Source of the DNA: Sphingobium boeckii
GTDB taxonomy: Bacteria; Pseudomonadota; Alphaproteobacteria; Sphingomonadales; Sphingomonadaceae
Direction: 5' to 3'
NCBI RefSeq assembly: GCF_014199215.1
Contig: NZ_JACIJC010000002.1
Location: 656,062-720,061 of the forward strand
Length of the DNA: 64,000 nt
Part shown: positions 7,875 to 16,982 of the stretch, one piece after another
Numbering within the stretch: the stretch's first letter is position 1
How the letters are laid out: each line of letters starts with the position of its first letter
The notes under the pieces: model-generated
Database searches by the model: none
The model's input: only the letters and a program-made list of their open reading frames with translations
Told to the model about the DNA's origin: nothing
Translations under genes and position numbers: made by a program

Positions 7875-8954
7875 TCACGCCGCAACCGGAGCGCGGGTCG
7901 AACGTGGATCCTCGATCAAGCCTTCGGCCGCCATGCGCCAGGCAGCCAGCCGCTCGTCACGATCCCGCGGATCGATCCACGCCATTTCAAGCGAGGTCAT
8001 CGCCACTTCGACCATGTCATAGCGGTCCCAACCGTAAACCTGTTGCGCCTGAAGATACTCCTGGGCGATGTCGGTATGAAAGAATGACGGGTCATCGGTG
8101 CCGATCGACGTCTTGATGCCGAATCGGCGGAATTCATCAGCGGGATGGTCGGCGGGAGACTTGACCACACCGGGCATCATGTAAGCCACAGCACCTGGCG
8201 CCGAAGTGATCGGGATATTCCGAGCCTTATACTGCGCCATGAGTTCCGGTCTGCCCTTGAGATCGTAAGCGTGATCGGCCCGATCGAGTGGCAGTGCGAG
8301 TCCTTCGATCACGTCCTGTGGCGTATCGAGATGGCAGGTGGTGTGGAAACCCTGCTTCCGCGCAAATTCCAGTGCAGGCGCGAAATCGATGACGGGATTG
8401 ATAAGATCCCCATCATTGCCGATGCCCAGAACGGGAGCACCCGCGTCGCGCGCCTTCATAGCCAATTCGACCACGTCGAAACCGCGCTTCGGATCATCGG
8501 CGCGATCGGTCCCGAGGATTATTCCGCCCGTTACTCCGGTATAACGCCTGATCTCTTCGAACGCCCGGCCCATAGCGAGGAGCGCATCGATCGGCGGAAC
8601 GGGGCTGAACCCGATCTCGCCCGGCGTCGCCATCACCTCCACATGAACGCAGCCGCAGTTGATATGCTCTTCGAGCAGCCGCAGCGTCGCCTGTTCGAAC
8701 ATGTGCGCACTAGTCAGCGACGGCGCGACCTGGCGAAGGCGGGCAAAAAAGTCGGTCGCGCCGGCATATTCGTCGGGAAGCAGTCGCTGGGAATTATCCG
8801 CAAAAGGAAAGGAGCGGCGGACGGCACCGAGGAAATGCACATGCAACTCGGCTTTGGGCAGGCGGCGAGCCAGAACCCGCATGGCCTGCGCGTCGGACAG
8901 CACCCCGGCTTCGGCCTGTTCAGGGGTCCAGTCCCCATAGGATTCGGAATGCAA
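7875..8954 (-). CDS. Adenosine-deaminase-like metal-dependent hydrolase (copy 1, atypical active site)
   Basis: This is a 359-residue TIM-barrel amidohydrolase of the adenosine/AMP deaminase family. The zinc motif HxH is at residues 38-40 (KAELHVHFLG), the third His lies in TCHLDTPQDV, the base His in RADHAYDL and the metal Asp pair in GTDDPSFF. The family Glu that normally follows the third His by three residues (HxGE) is Thr here, so deamination of adenosine should not be assumed. TTG 8954 is chosen because AAGGAGG stands 7 bases upstream and it aligns residue-for-residue with the start of the paralogue at 51049. It heads an operon with an MFS transporter. Confidence 0.8.
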   Translation of the reverse strand: MHSESYGDWTPEQAEAGVLSDAQAMRVLARRLPKAELHVHFLGAVRRSFPFADNSQRLLPDEYAGATDFFARLRQVAPSLTSAHMFEQATLRLLEEHINCGCVHVEVMATPGEIGFSPVPPIDALLAMGRAFEEIRRYTGVTGGIILGTDRADDPKRGFDVVELAMKARDAGAPVLGIGNDGDLINPVIDFAPALEFARKQGFHTTCHLDTPQDVIEGLALPLDRADHAYDLKGRPELMAQYKARNIPITSAPGAVAYMMPGVVKSPADHPADEFRRFGIKTSIGTDDPSFFHTDIAQEYLQAQQVYGWDRYDMVEVAMTSLEMAWIDPRDRDERLAAWRMAAEGLIEDPRSTRAPVAA

Positions 8955-9148
8955 GCAAGACCCTCCTTGACGAGACCCGTTCATGTCGACCCAGTTCGAA
9001 TCAAAATGCGACCGGCTACTGCGCTACAACTAGCGCGATGGCCGGCCGAGACCATAAGCATCTTTAGGCCCAGCCGACCTAAGAATGAGGTGGCGACATC
9101 TCCTCACCCGGAAGGAAAATGCCACCGCAACTCGGGTCAACCGACTGC

Positions 9149-10777
9149 TCAGAACAAACTCAGTCGTCCTCCGTTCCTGGCGTGGTCGCGCAACGCCTCC
9201 AGACGGGCGGGGCTGGAAACGGCATCCCGCAGTCCGGGTTTCAGACCGAACGCCATAACCTGCTTCGATTCGTTCACGCGCGGCCATTGGGGGCGCCCGG
9301 CGCGGTTAGGATTGCCGGTCTTGATGAAGGCGATCAGATCATCCTGCACCTGGCTTGAGACGGTTCGGTCGCCCGCGGCGAAGGGACGGGTGGCGGGATC
9401 GAGGTTTCCGAAAAAATAGGAGATTCCGGCCGAGTGAAACGATCCGAAATTTGGCCCGGCACGGGTCGGCGAAGGATGATCATACACATATTGGTATATG
9501 ATCTGGTCGCTGCTGGACGCACGCGCGCTCGTCCACCGCGACAGCGAGGTCATATAGCGATCCCGCGCCAGCACCTTGGCCGAGACGGCGGCCTCAGCGT
9601 CGGTTGCATGAGGATAGAGCGCCAGGATGCGATCTGCGCGGGAGCCGAACCACCCCTTCACCAAAGACTCGAAATCCGCGACCGTCCTGACCATGATGAG
9701 GAAGTTCTCATCCTGATTGAAGCCGGTCATCATCGGCACCGGTGAGCGGGGCCGGCTGGAGCCGAGATCGGGATCGGCGGGAAGCGCCCATTGATCGACC
9801 ACGGGCCAGAACGGGAAGGTGATCGCCGCGGGCGGCAGTTCCTGGTTCCATGGGACAGCGGCGAGGATCTTCTCGGCCGGAAGCGCGCGCAGAGCCGCAA
9901 CATCGGGCGCTCCGAGCTTTTCAGCAAAGGATGCGCCAAAGGTCTCGGCATCCCGCAGATTCGGTGCTGGAAAGCCCATTCCGCTGCCGCTTAACACCAC
10001 GGCCCGATGAAACAGCCCTGCCGCCAGCGGCGAGAGGATAAGCCCATTGGTCGAGATCGCGCCGGCGGATTCGCCCATGACGGTCACGTTCCCCGGATCA
10101 CCGCCAAAGGCGGTGATGTTGCGATGGACCCAGCGCAGCGCCGCAGCCTGATCTTGAAGGCCATAGGTGCCAGAGGAATGATGCGGATCTTCCGCGGACA
10201 GTCCTGGATGGGCGAGATAGCCAAATGGCCCCAGCCGATAGTTGAGCGTGACGACCACGACGCCTTTCGCCGCCAGCGCGGCCCCATCGAACATCGGCAT
10301 GGCACCCGACCCGATCGAGAATCCGCCGCCATGGATCCAGACTAGGACCGGGCGCCGCGCCGCCGCAGCCTTTTTTGTCCAGATGTTGAGGAACAGACAG
10401 TCCTCGGCAAAGGGTCCCGGCGTCACGAATTCTTCGGTGTAAGCGCCGCCCGGCGCGCCGGGTGCCTGAACGCAGCTTGCGCCAAAGGTTTTCGCGGCCT
10501 TCACGCCCTGCCAAGCCGTCGCCGGTTGCGGTGAGCGCCATCGGTTCGCGCCGACGGGAGGCGCGGCGTAAGGGATGCCGAGATAGGAATCGATACCGTC
10601 GCGTGTGTTGCCAGCAAGTTTACCCTGTTCGGTCGATACGGGCGTTTCGGAAGCCGCCACCACCAAATTGGGCGATCCGAGAAGCGCTATCGCCGCCAGG
10701 GCGGCGACTGGCGTCTTCTTTCCGGACGTCGAAAGACGCCTGGCTATATTTGAAAATTTCCGTGCGAGGATGTCCAT
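9149..10777 (-). CDS. Secreted type-B carboxylesterase
   Basis: This 542-residue alpha/beta hydrolase of the carboxylesterase-B family carries an N-terminal signal region (VAALAAIALLGSPNLVVAA). It has the EDCLFLNIW signature, the nucleophile elbow GESAGA (about residue 233) and the later SFHSAGISYFFGN region holding the catalytic His. ATG 10777 has GGAG 8 bases upstream. Such enzymes hydrolyse carboxylic esters in the periplasm. It is divergent from the ThuA-like gene at 10948, and its link to the surrounding pathways is unknown. Confidence 0.88.
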   Translation of the reverse strand: MDILARKFSNIARRLSTSGKKTPVAALAAIALLGSPNLVVAASETPVSTEQGKLAGNTRDGIDSYLGIPYAAPPVGANRWRSPQPATAWQGVKAAKTFGASCVQAPGAPGGAYTEEFVTPGPFAEDCLFLNIWTKKAAAARRPVLVWIHGGGFSIGSGAMPMFDGAALAAKGVVVVTLNYRLGPFGYLAHPGLSAEDPHHSSGTYGLQDQAAALRWVHRNITAFGGDPGNVTVMGESAGAISTNGLILSPLAAGLFHRAVVLSGSGMGFPAPNLRDAETFGASFAEKLGAPDVAALRALPAEKILAAVPWNQELPPAAITFPFWPVVDQWALPADPDLGSSRPRSPVPMMTGFNQDENFLIMVRTVADFESLVKGWFGSRADRILALYPHATDAEAAVSAKVLARDRYMTSLSRWTSARASSSDQIIYQYVYDHPSPTRAGPNFGSFHSAGISYFFGNLDPATRPFAAGDRTVSSQVQDDLIAFIKTGNPNRAGRPQWPRVNESKQVMAFGLKPGLRDAVSSPARLEALRDHARNGGRLSLF

Positions 10778-10947
10778 CGATTCGTCTCCGTCGTTCCGGC
10801 CATGCCGCTGCGCGCAATGTGGCGAGAAGTGCCGTCAACGCAAGTCTCTCGAATCGAGGCGTTGCGACGTCCTAAAATCGGCAATTGATCTTGCCCTAAC
10901 GCACCCCCTAAGCTCTCGGCTTGTTCGCTTTCTGAAGGATTAAGAAC

Positions 10948-12057
10948 ATCAAGAGTCTTGTACTGGCGGCGCTATTAGCCGCGGCCGTCTCCAGTCCTGC
11001 AGCCGCGCGCGCTGTCACAGACTGCGCGCTACGCGACGCCCCGTTTTCGGCTGATTTGCCGGTGCTGGATATCATGCTGAGCCCGGCGGCCAATGCGGTT
11101 TTCGAAAAGGCTCTGCCGAAACCCATCAGCCAGCTTCCACCCGACCTGTTAAGCACGAAGACCCCGACATTCGGCGCGATCACCCCCCTTCGCGACGCCG
11201 GCTGGATGACGGGCATCAAGGACGAGGCGATCCCGGCAATCGACGCCGAACTCAGGAAAATCCCTGTCACTGCTGCCGATCGCGTCTCCCGCTGCGCGCG
11301 CTACGATAATGACGTTCCCCACTTCAACCTGCCCGCCGGCAAGCCCCGCCTGCTGCTGTTCGAGAAGATCACCGGCTTTCGCGATGGCCCTTCGGTCGAT
11401 GCCGCGCGCGACGCTTTCCTGGCGATGGCGGAGCGCAACGGCTGGGCCATCGCGCTCACCGAAAGCGCCGGCGCGTTCAATCCCAAAACATTGAGTCAGT
11501 TCGATGCAGTGATCTGGAACAACATCAGCGGTGACGTCCTGACCCTGTCGCAGCGCGATGCATTTCGGACATGGATGGAAAATGGTGGCGGATTTGTCGG
11601 CGTCCACGGTTCGGGCGGCGAAACCTTCTATCTTTGGGACTGGTATCCCGACACGCTGATCGGCGCGCGGTTTCTGGCGCATATCATGGATCCGCACTAT
11701 CAGGATGCCCGGGTTGTGGTGGATGACGTCAATCATCCGATCGCCAAGGGGCTGCCTCGCGACTGGATGATGAGCGACGAATGGTATTCCTTCAAAGCCA
11801 ATCCGCGCGCCTCGGGTGCCAAGATCATCGCCACACTGGATGAGAGCACTTATACCCCCGCCGGATTTTATGGGGAGAGCATCCGAATGGGCGATCACCC
11901 GATCGCCTGGACCAATTGCATAGGCAAGGGTCGATCCTTTTATTCAGCGATCGGACACCGGCCTGAGACCTATTCACAGCCCGAATATGTCACAATGCTG
12001 CAATCGGCGATCGCGTGGGCGGCGACATCGGGCAAAGGCACTTGCCCGGCCAAATGA
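10948..12057 (+). CDS. Secreted ThuA-like domain protein with apparent ATC start codon
   Basis: From about residue 120 the protein has the ThuA (trehalose-utilisation-like) fold: KPRLLLFEKITGFRDGPS, FDAVIWNNISGD and the GGGFVGVHGSGGE loop, ending with HPIAWTNCIGKGRSFYSAIGH. A full signal peptide (KSLVLAALLAAAVSSPAAARA) is encoded upstream of any ATG/GTG/TTG. The codon in the start position is ATC at 10948, with AAGGA 8 bases upstream. A TTG at 11056 would discard the signal peptide. Either this gene uses a rare ATC start, or ATG was mutated and expression is reduced. ThuA proteins are linked to sugar metabolism, but their reaction is poorly known. Confidence 0.75.
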   Translation: MKSLVLAALLAAAVSSPAAARAVTDCALRDAPFSADLPVLDIMLSPAANAVFEKALPKPISQLPPDLLSTKTPTFGAITPLRDAGWMTGIKDEAIPAIDAELRKIPVTAADRVSRCARYDNDVPHFNLPAGKPRLLLFEKITGFRDGPSVDAARDAFLAMAERNGWAIALTESAGAFNPKTLSQFDAVIWNNISGDVLTLSQRDAFRTWMENGGGFVGVHGSGGETFYLWDWYPDTLIGARFLAHIMDPHYQDARVVVDDVNHPIAKGLPRDWMMSDEWYSFKANPRASGAKIIATLDESTYTPAGFYGESIRMGDHPIAWTNCIGKGRSFYSAIGHRPETYSQPEYVTMLQSAIAWAATSGKGTCPAK

Positions 12058-12182
12058 TGGTTTGAGCGCGGCTTTCAGGCCATCGCAATTTCCAGCATGG
12101 CCCGCCCTAATCAATGCGTTTGTCCCCCGCACTGCATTCGCTAGACTGAAACCATGACGGTGCGGACAACACCAAGGGGCAT

Positions 12183-12743
12183 ATGATGAACGACGCAGCC
12201 ACGCTTCACAGACGGCAATTGCTGCAGCGGGCGATGCTGCTTGCCGGCCTGGCAGCCATCCCGAGCGAAATTCTCGCTGCCGTGCCGGAAAGCGCTGCGC
12301 CGCTGCTCGACAAAGCGAGTTTCAATCTGGTTACGGCCGTGGCGGACACTCTGATCCCGCGAACTGACACGCCAGGCGCTGTGGATGCCGACGTTCCGTC
12401 TTTGCTCGGAGACATGCTGAAGGGATGGGCGTCCGCCGCAACGCGCAGCGAATTGCTGGGCGCGTTGCAGGGGATCGACAGCGCTGCCCGTGCACGCGCC
12501 GGAATGACGTTCGCGGCGTTGGACCCAAGGCAACGTCATTTGATCCTGACCGAAATCGACGGATCGATCCCGGCCATGATCCCGGGCTACGCGCGTTTGA
12601 AGGATCTGATGACGATCCTCTATTATCTCTCCGAGCCAGGCTCGACGATCGAGCTGCGTTACGAACAAGTCCCAGGTCGGTGGGATCCATCGCTGCCCGT
12701 GACGCCAGAAAGCCGCACCGAAGGCGGGGCAACGCTGTTTTGA
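12183..12743 (+). CDS. Gluconate 2-dehydrogenase subunit 3 family protein (small subunit of GMC complex)
   Basis: This 186-residue protein begins with a Tat-type leader: twin arginines in HRRQLLQRA, a hydrophobic stretch, then AIPSEILAA. The mature part has the subunit-3 features LVTAVADTLIPRTDTPGA and FAALDPRQRHLILTEID. In related dehydrogenases this subunit escorts the FAD subunit through the Tat pathway. It lies 12 bases before the GMC gene, giving a two-gene operon. ATG at 12183 is immediately followed by another ATG. Confidence 0.85.
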   Translation: MMNDAATLHRRQLLQRAMLLAGLAAIPSEILAAVPESAAPLLDKASFNLVTAVADTLIPRTDTPGAVDADVPSLLGDMLKGWASAATRSELLGALQGIDSAARARAGMTFAALDPRQRHLILTEIDGSIPAMIPGYARLKDLMTILYYLSEPGSTIELRYEQVPGRWDPSLPVTPESRTEGGATLF

Positions 12744-12755
12744 TGAAAGTATATC

Positions 12756-14468
12756 ATGTTTGATGCTATCGTAATCGGTTCGGGCATGAGCGGCGGCATA
12801 GCCGCGAAAGAACTGTGTGAGCGTGGATTGAAAACGCTCATCCTCGAGCGCGGCCGCAAGCTGACGCATGGCGAGGATTATACCGATTCACTGATGCCGT
12901 GGGAATTGCCCCACGCCAACAAGATCCCCGAGGACGAGCTTGCTGATTATCCGGTGCAGAGCCAATGCTATGCGATGACGGCAGCGAACAAGAGCTTTTG
13001 GGTGAATGACCGGGAGCACCCTTATTCCACGCCCGACGACAAGCCGTTTGTGTGGATCCGCGGCTATCATCTCGGCGGCCGGTCGCTCATGTGGGCGCGT
13101 CAGAGCTACCGGCTGAGTGAATCGGATTTTGCTGCCAATGGCAAAGATGGTCACGGTTCGGACTGGCCGATCCGTTATGCCGACATTGCGCCCTGGTACG
13201 ATCATGTCGAAAAGTTCATCGGCGTCTCCGGATCGAAGGAAGGTCTGGAGCAACTGCCCGACGGCGAGTTCCTGCCGGCAATGGCGCTCAACGACGCTGA
13301 AGTCGATTTCCAGAGCAAGATCGAGAGAAGTTTTCCGGGCCGGCGCGTCATCCCCGGTCGCTGCGCACACTTGTCGGAAGCCAAGGAGCATCATCTCGAA
13401 CTAGGACGGAATCCCTGCCAATACCGATCCTTGTGCGAACGCGGATGCTCCTTCGGCGCATATCATTCCAGCCTCAGTTCATCCCTGCCCGCGGCTGAGC
13501 GGACCGGCAATCTGACCACGATCACCGATGCGATCGTCCACAGCCTGATCCAGGATCCGAAGACCAAGAAGGTTACCGGCGTGCGCGTGATCGATGCTCA
13601 CACCAAGGAGGGGCGGATATATGAAGCAAAGATCGTCTTCCTGTGCGCCTCGACGATCGGGACGGCACAGATCCTGCTCAATTCGAAATCAGCCGAAAAT
13701 CAGACCGGTCTCGCCAATTCGTCCGATATGGTGGGACGCAATCTCATGGATCATGTCAACACCGCGGGCGCGCTGGGCGTCTATCCCGGACTTCTCGATC
13801 GCACCTATTTCGGCCGTCGCCCTACCGGCTTCTATATTCCCCGATATCGCCATGTGACCGAGGCCGCCGAATTCATGCGGGGCTATGGCTTCCAGGGCGG
13901 CATTTCGCGCGCCGGCTGGCACGAGGCCGCATTCGCAACACCCGGGGTCGGTGCCGAATATAAAGCGGCGATCCGCAAGCCCGGCCCATGGACCATCTTT
14001 CTGAGCGGTTATGGAGAGATGCTGCCCAATCCTGACAATCGGGTCACGCTGCATCCCAACCGGATCGACCAATGGGGCATCCCGATCCCGCATATCGAGA
14101 TCAGCCACGGCGACAACGATCGGCGTGTCGCCAAACAGATGGATCTCGATGCGGAAACGATGCTGATTGCAGCGGGTGCCACGATCATCAAAGCGACGCC
14201 ACCCTCGGGCGAGGCTGATGCACAACCGGTCAGCATCGCTGCCGCGGGAAGCGGCGTCCACGAAATGGGGACGGCGTGCATGGGCAAGGATCCGCGAACG
14301 TCCGTTCTCAACGGATTCAACCAGGCGCATGATGTGCCAAACCTGTTCATCACGGACGGATCGGCTATGGCCTCGACCGGAACCCAGAACCCCTCGCTGA
14401 CCTATATGGCGCTGTCCGCCCGCGCGGCCTATCATGCGACCGAATTCCTCAAGGCGGGACAGGTCTGA
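12756..14468 (+). CDS. GMC-family FAD dehydrogenase (gluconate/sorbose dehydrogenase-like large subunit)
   Basis: This 570-residue flavoprotein has an N-terminal FAD dinucleotide fold (VIGSGMSGGIAAKELCERG). The conserved GYHLGGRSLMWARQSY region is typical of 2-keto-gluconate dehydrogenases, and the C-terminal GMC segment has VHEMGTACMG and GTQNPSLTYMALSARAA, with the active-site His and Asn. It has no signal of its own, which fits export together with the Tat-dependent small subunit just upstream. The cytochrome c subunit of classical three-part enzymes is not beside it, so the electron acceptor must be encoded elsewhere. It probably oxidises a sugar or alcohol in the periplasm. Confidence 0.88.
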   Translation: MFDAIVIGSGMSGGIAAKELCERGLKTLILERGRKLTHGEDYTDSLMPWELPHANKIPEDELADYPVQSQCYAMTAANKSFWVNDREHPYSTPDDKPFVWIRGYHLGGRSLMWARQSYRLSESDFAANGKDGHGSDWPIRYADIAPWYDHVEKFIGVSGSKEGLEQLPDGEFLPAMALNDAEVDFQSKIERSFPGRRVIPGRCAHLSEAKEHHLELGRNPCQYRSLCERGCSFGAYHSSLSSSLPAAERTGNLTTITDAIVHSLIQDPKTKKVTGVRVIDAHTKEGRIYEAKIVFLCASTIGTAQILLNSKSAENQTGLANSSDMVGRNLMDHVNTAGALGVYPGLLDRTYFGRRPTGFYIPRYRHVTEAAEFMRGYGFQGGISRAGWHEAAFATPGVGAEYKAAIRKPGPWTIFLSGYGEMLPNPDNRVTLHPNRIDQWGIPIPHIEISHGDNDRRVAKQMDLDAETMLIAAGATIIKATPPSGEADAQPVSIAAAGSGVHEMGTACMGKDPRTSVLNGFNQAHDVPNLFITDGSAMASTGTQNPSLTYMALSARAAYHATEFLKAGQV

Positions 14469-14580
14469 TCCAGGCCGCCTGACTAAATGGCGCGATCGCG
14501 TCGCTTCAAGCAAAACGGGCCTCTGCACGAGCGGCTTCACATGGTGGCCCCCGTCCCGGCACGCATCGTGCGATCGACGT

Positions 14581-14614
14581 GGACTTTGACAGGATCGCGG
14601 ACTTTGACAGGATC
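14581..14614. repeat. Short tandem repeat, period 18 bp
   Basis: GGACTTTGACAGGATC occurs at 14581-14596 and again, exactly, at 14599-14614. It lies in the 212-bp gap between the GMC gene and the SnoaL-like gene. I see no gene, and no clear promoter, in this gap. Confidence 0.6.
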
Positions 14615-14680
14615 AAGGTCATCCATCTGATGCCTCGCCTGGGCTTTTCTTGTGATCAATCAATTCTGTGGAGACATTCG

Positions 14681-15043
14681 ATGCGCGACGCCAAAGCCCA
14701 AGAAATTAGCGACGGCATTCTGCAAATGTATCGTTCGAGAGACGCAGGATTTCTGGCCAAAATGGCGGCCGACGATTTCGTTTTCTGGGACAATGTGAGC
14801 GTTGTCGAAAAAACCGTCGACACCATCATGACGGAGTTCAATCAACACGTCGGGCAATTTGAATCCCTGGATGCCACGCCGGTGCGGTTCGAGCCGTTGA
14901 GCGACGGGTTCCTGCTGCAATATGTCGTCCAGGGTTTTGTCGAGCGCGATGAAAGCGCGAAGGACCAGCATGTTTGCCTGATCGTTCGATTGAAGGAGGG
15001 GCGGATCGCCCGCATCGACGAATATTGCGATTCCGGCGGGTGA
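14681..15043 (+). CDS. SnoaL/NTF2-like small protein
   Basis: This is a 120-residue protein with the cone-shaped NTF2/SnoaL pattern: a first helix pair (DGILQMYRSRDAGFLAKMAADDFVFWDN), then beta strands ending in VCLIVRLKEGRIARIDEYCD. The family includes ketosteroid-isomerase-like enzymes and ligand-binding proteins of no fixed reaction. ATG 14681 is preceded by GGAG at 9 bases. It follows the GMC genes on the same strand after 212 bp, so a shared transcript is uncertain. Confidence 0.75.
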   Translation: MRDAKAQEISDGILQMYRSRDAGFLAKMAADDFVFWDNVSVVEKTVDTIMTEFNQHVGQFESLDATPVRFEPLSDGFLLQYVVQGFVERDESAKDQHVCLIVRLKEGRIARIDEYCDSGG

Positions 15044-15272
15044 ATGCGTTGCACCGGCGGTCGCGGACGGCGCGCGCCATCTGATGATCGCCGCTCCATT
15101 GACAGTCAGATGTTGAGTGGCAAATTACGACATCCAGCGATTGTGACGTTCGACCAGAGCCACACCCACAGCGTAAAGCGGCCATAGGGAAGATTGATTG
15201 CCAATAGGAAAATTATTGCCAAACGGATAACTCGTGATAGGACCAATTTGCGAATGTTGGAGCCTGCAAGTT

Positions 15273-16511
15273 ATGAAGACGGATGTGTTGGTTCTTGGCG
15301 CTGGCATCGTCGGCACGGCATCTGCACTCGAACTTCAGCGGCGAGGACGTTCGGTGGCGGTCGTCGATCTGCGCGAACCCGGTGCCGAAACATCGTTCGG
15401 CAATGCCGGCTTCGTCCAGAGCGAAGCGTTCATGCCGCCCTTGTTTCCGCGCCAACTGGCGACCCTGGTCCGGTACGCGCGCAATAAATCGATCGACGTG
15501 CATTATCACGCGACAGCACTCGGCGGTATGCTGAAGCCCTTCTTTCAATATTGGCGCAATTCGGCTCCCGATCGGGCGATGCAGATCGCCAAGGCCCGGG
15601 CACCGCTCATTTCGCGTTCGACCGCCGACCACCTCGAACTGGCAGCGGAAGTGGGTGCACAAGATCTGTATCACCAGACCGGTTTCGTCCAGGGATTTCG
15701 CCGCGAAGAGCCCTTGGCCGCTCTGATCGAATCCATCCGGCCCATCTGCGAACAGTTTTCGGTCCCGTTCGACGTTATGGACGCGGATCTGCTCCATGCG
15801 CAGGAGCCGAATATATCTCGGGACTTCATCGGCGGCGTCCATTGGACCGCACCCTATACCGTGCGCGATCCAGGCGATCTCGTCGCGTATTATGCGCAAG
15901 CCATCCGCAATGGCGGTGGGGTGATCGCGCGGGGCGATGCGCAGTCTCTAGAGCGCCATGCCGAGGGATGGACCATGCCATCCTCCGAAGGCCCGATCGT
16001 GGCGCGTGAGGTTGTCATCTGCCTTGGCCCTTGGGCCCCGCCAGTCGTTGCAAAGTTCGGCTATCGGCCGCCGATGTTCCACAAGCGCGGCTATCATTTG
16101 AATTACGCCGCCGCGCCTGGTGCGCTGAACCGGCCGTTTGCGGATTCGGACCATGGCTATGTCCTTGCGCCCATGCGGCATGGGATTCGCCTGCTCACGG
16201 GTGCCGAATTTGCGCCGGTCAGCGCACCTTCAACCCCCGTGCAGATCGGGCGCGCCGAACCACTTGCCCGTGCTGCGCTGCCGGCGCTCGGCATGGCGGC
16301 CGATTCGACCCCGTGGCTGGGCGCGCGCCCGTGTATGCCCGACATGTTGCCCGTGATCGGAGCCGGTTCGGAGCGCGGCCTATGGTATGCTTTCGGACAC
16401 GCTCATCAAGGCTTCACCATGGGGCCGACCACTGGCGTGCTCCTCGCCCAATTGATCACCGGCGAGGAGCCGTTTACCGATCCCAAACCGTACCGACCGG
16501 ACAGGTTTTGA
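15273..16511 (+). CDS. D-amino-acid dehydrogenase-like FAD oxidoreductase (DadA family)
   Basis: This is a 412-residue DAO-type flavoprotein with the N-terminal FAD-binding loop VLVLGAGIVGTASALELQRRG and the C-terminal motif GAGSERGLWYAFGHAHQGFTMGPTTG that closes over FAD. DadA-like enzymes oxidise D-amino acids or related secondary amines to imines and pass electrons to the respiratory chain. The convergent RidA-type gene (imine hydrolysis) and a transporter plus aldehyde dehydrogenase beside it support an amine-oxidising role. ATG 15273 gives an N-terminus (MKTDVLVLGAG) normal for the family. Confidence 0.85.
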   Translation: MKTDVLVLGAGIVGTASALELQRRGRSVAVVDLREPGAETSFGNAGFVQSEAFMPPLFPRQLATLVRYARNKSIDVHYHATALGGMLKPFFQYWRNSAPDRAMQIAKARAPLISRSTADHLELAAEVGAQDLYHQTGFVQGFRREEPLAALIESIRPICEQFSVPFDVMDADLLHAQEPNISRDFIGGVHWTAPYTVRDPGDLVAYYAQAIRNGGGVIARGDAQSLERHAEGWTMPSSEGPIVAREVVICLGPWAPPVVAKFGYRPPMFHKRGYHLNYAAAPGALNRPFADSDHGYVLAPMRHGIRLLTGAEFAPVSAPSTPVQIGRAEPLARAALPALGMAADSTPWLGARPCMPDMLPVIGAGSERGLWYAFGHAHQGFTMGPTTGVLLAQLITGEEPFTDPKPYRPDRF

Positions 16512-16517
16512 CCGCTT

Positions 16518-16545
16518 AGCCGTCCCCTGTCCGTCCGACGGCTTT
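16518..16545. terminator. Terminator between convergent dadA-like and ridA-like genes
   Basis: AGCCGTC and GACGGCT form a 7-bp stem around a 12-base loop, followed by TT on the plus strand. It lies in the 32-bp gap between two convergent genes and can serve both. Confidence 0.5.
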
Positions 16546-16918
16546 AGCCGCGCTGGGACGTCCGGCTGGCGATGGCATCGATCTCCACGAGCGCGCCGGG
16601 CAGCGCGAGGCCGGAAATGACCGTCGATCGCGCCGGGCAAGGAGCCTTGAAACGCTCAGCATAAACCCCGTTGAATTCACCGAACAGGCTTGCATCGGTA
16701 AGCCACACGCTGGTCTTGACGACATTGTCGAGGGTCAGGCCCAGCTCGGCCAGCACGCCTTCGAGAGCGTCGATCACCACCTCGGTCTGCTCCGCCACGG
16801 TTTCGCCGGCGATCTTGCCTTCTCGAAACGCGATCTGGCCGGAGAGAAATACCAGATCCCCTGTTTCTATCGCGGCGGAAATAGGAACATTCACGGCAGG
16901 GGACTTAACGATCTTCAT
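16544..16918 (-). CDS. RidA/YjgF-family imine deaminase
   Basis: This 124-residue protein of the RidA fold has the hallmarks LVFLSGQIAF, VVIDALEGVLAELGLTLDNVVKTSVWL, a FNGVYAERF block and the arginine-containing CPARSTVISGLALPGALVEIDAIA end (Arg binding the carboxylate of the imine). RidA hydrolyses reactive enamine/imine intermediates to keto acids and ammonia, which fits the neighbouring DadA-like enzyme. ATG 16918 has AAGGA 7 bases upstream; a longer in-frame reading from 16954 lacks a site. Confidence 0.9.
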   Translation of the reverse strand: MKIVKSPAVNVPISAAIETGDLVFLSGQIAFREGKIAGETVAEQTEVVIDALEGVLAELGLTLDNVVKTSVWLTDASLFGEFNGVYAERFKAPCPARSTVISGLALPGALVEIDAIASRTSQRG

Positions 16919-16982
16919 GGGTTGTCCTTCTTCAAGAGATCGGACGCCGAACATGCGCCCGCGCCTCCCCTACTACCTCTTA

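Noticed and set aside
7875..8954. Calling the gene a true adenosine deaminase (add)
   Set aside because: The catalytic Glu of the HxGE motif is Thr in this copy and its paralogue, so only the family, not the reaction, is supported.
8145..9419. A 424-codon plus-strand frame opposite the deaminase-like and esterase genes
   Set aside because: It spans two unrelated real genes, has no domain, and its start lacks a ribosome site.
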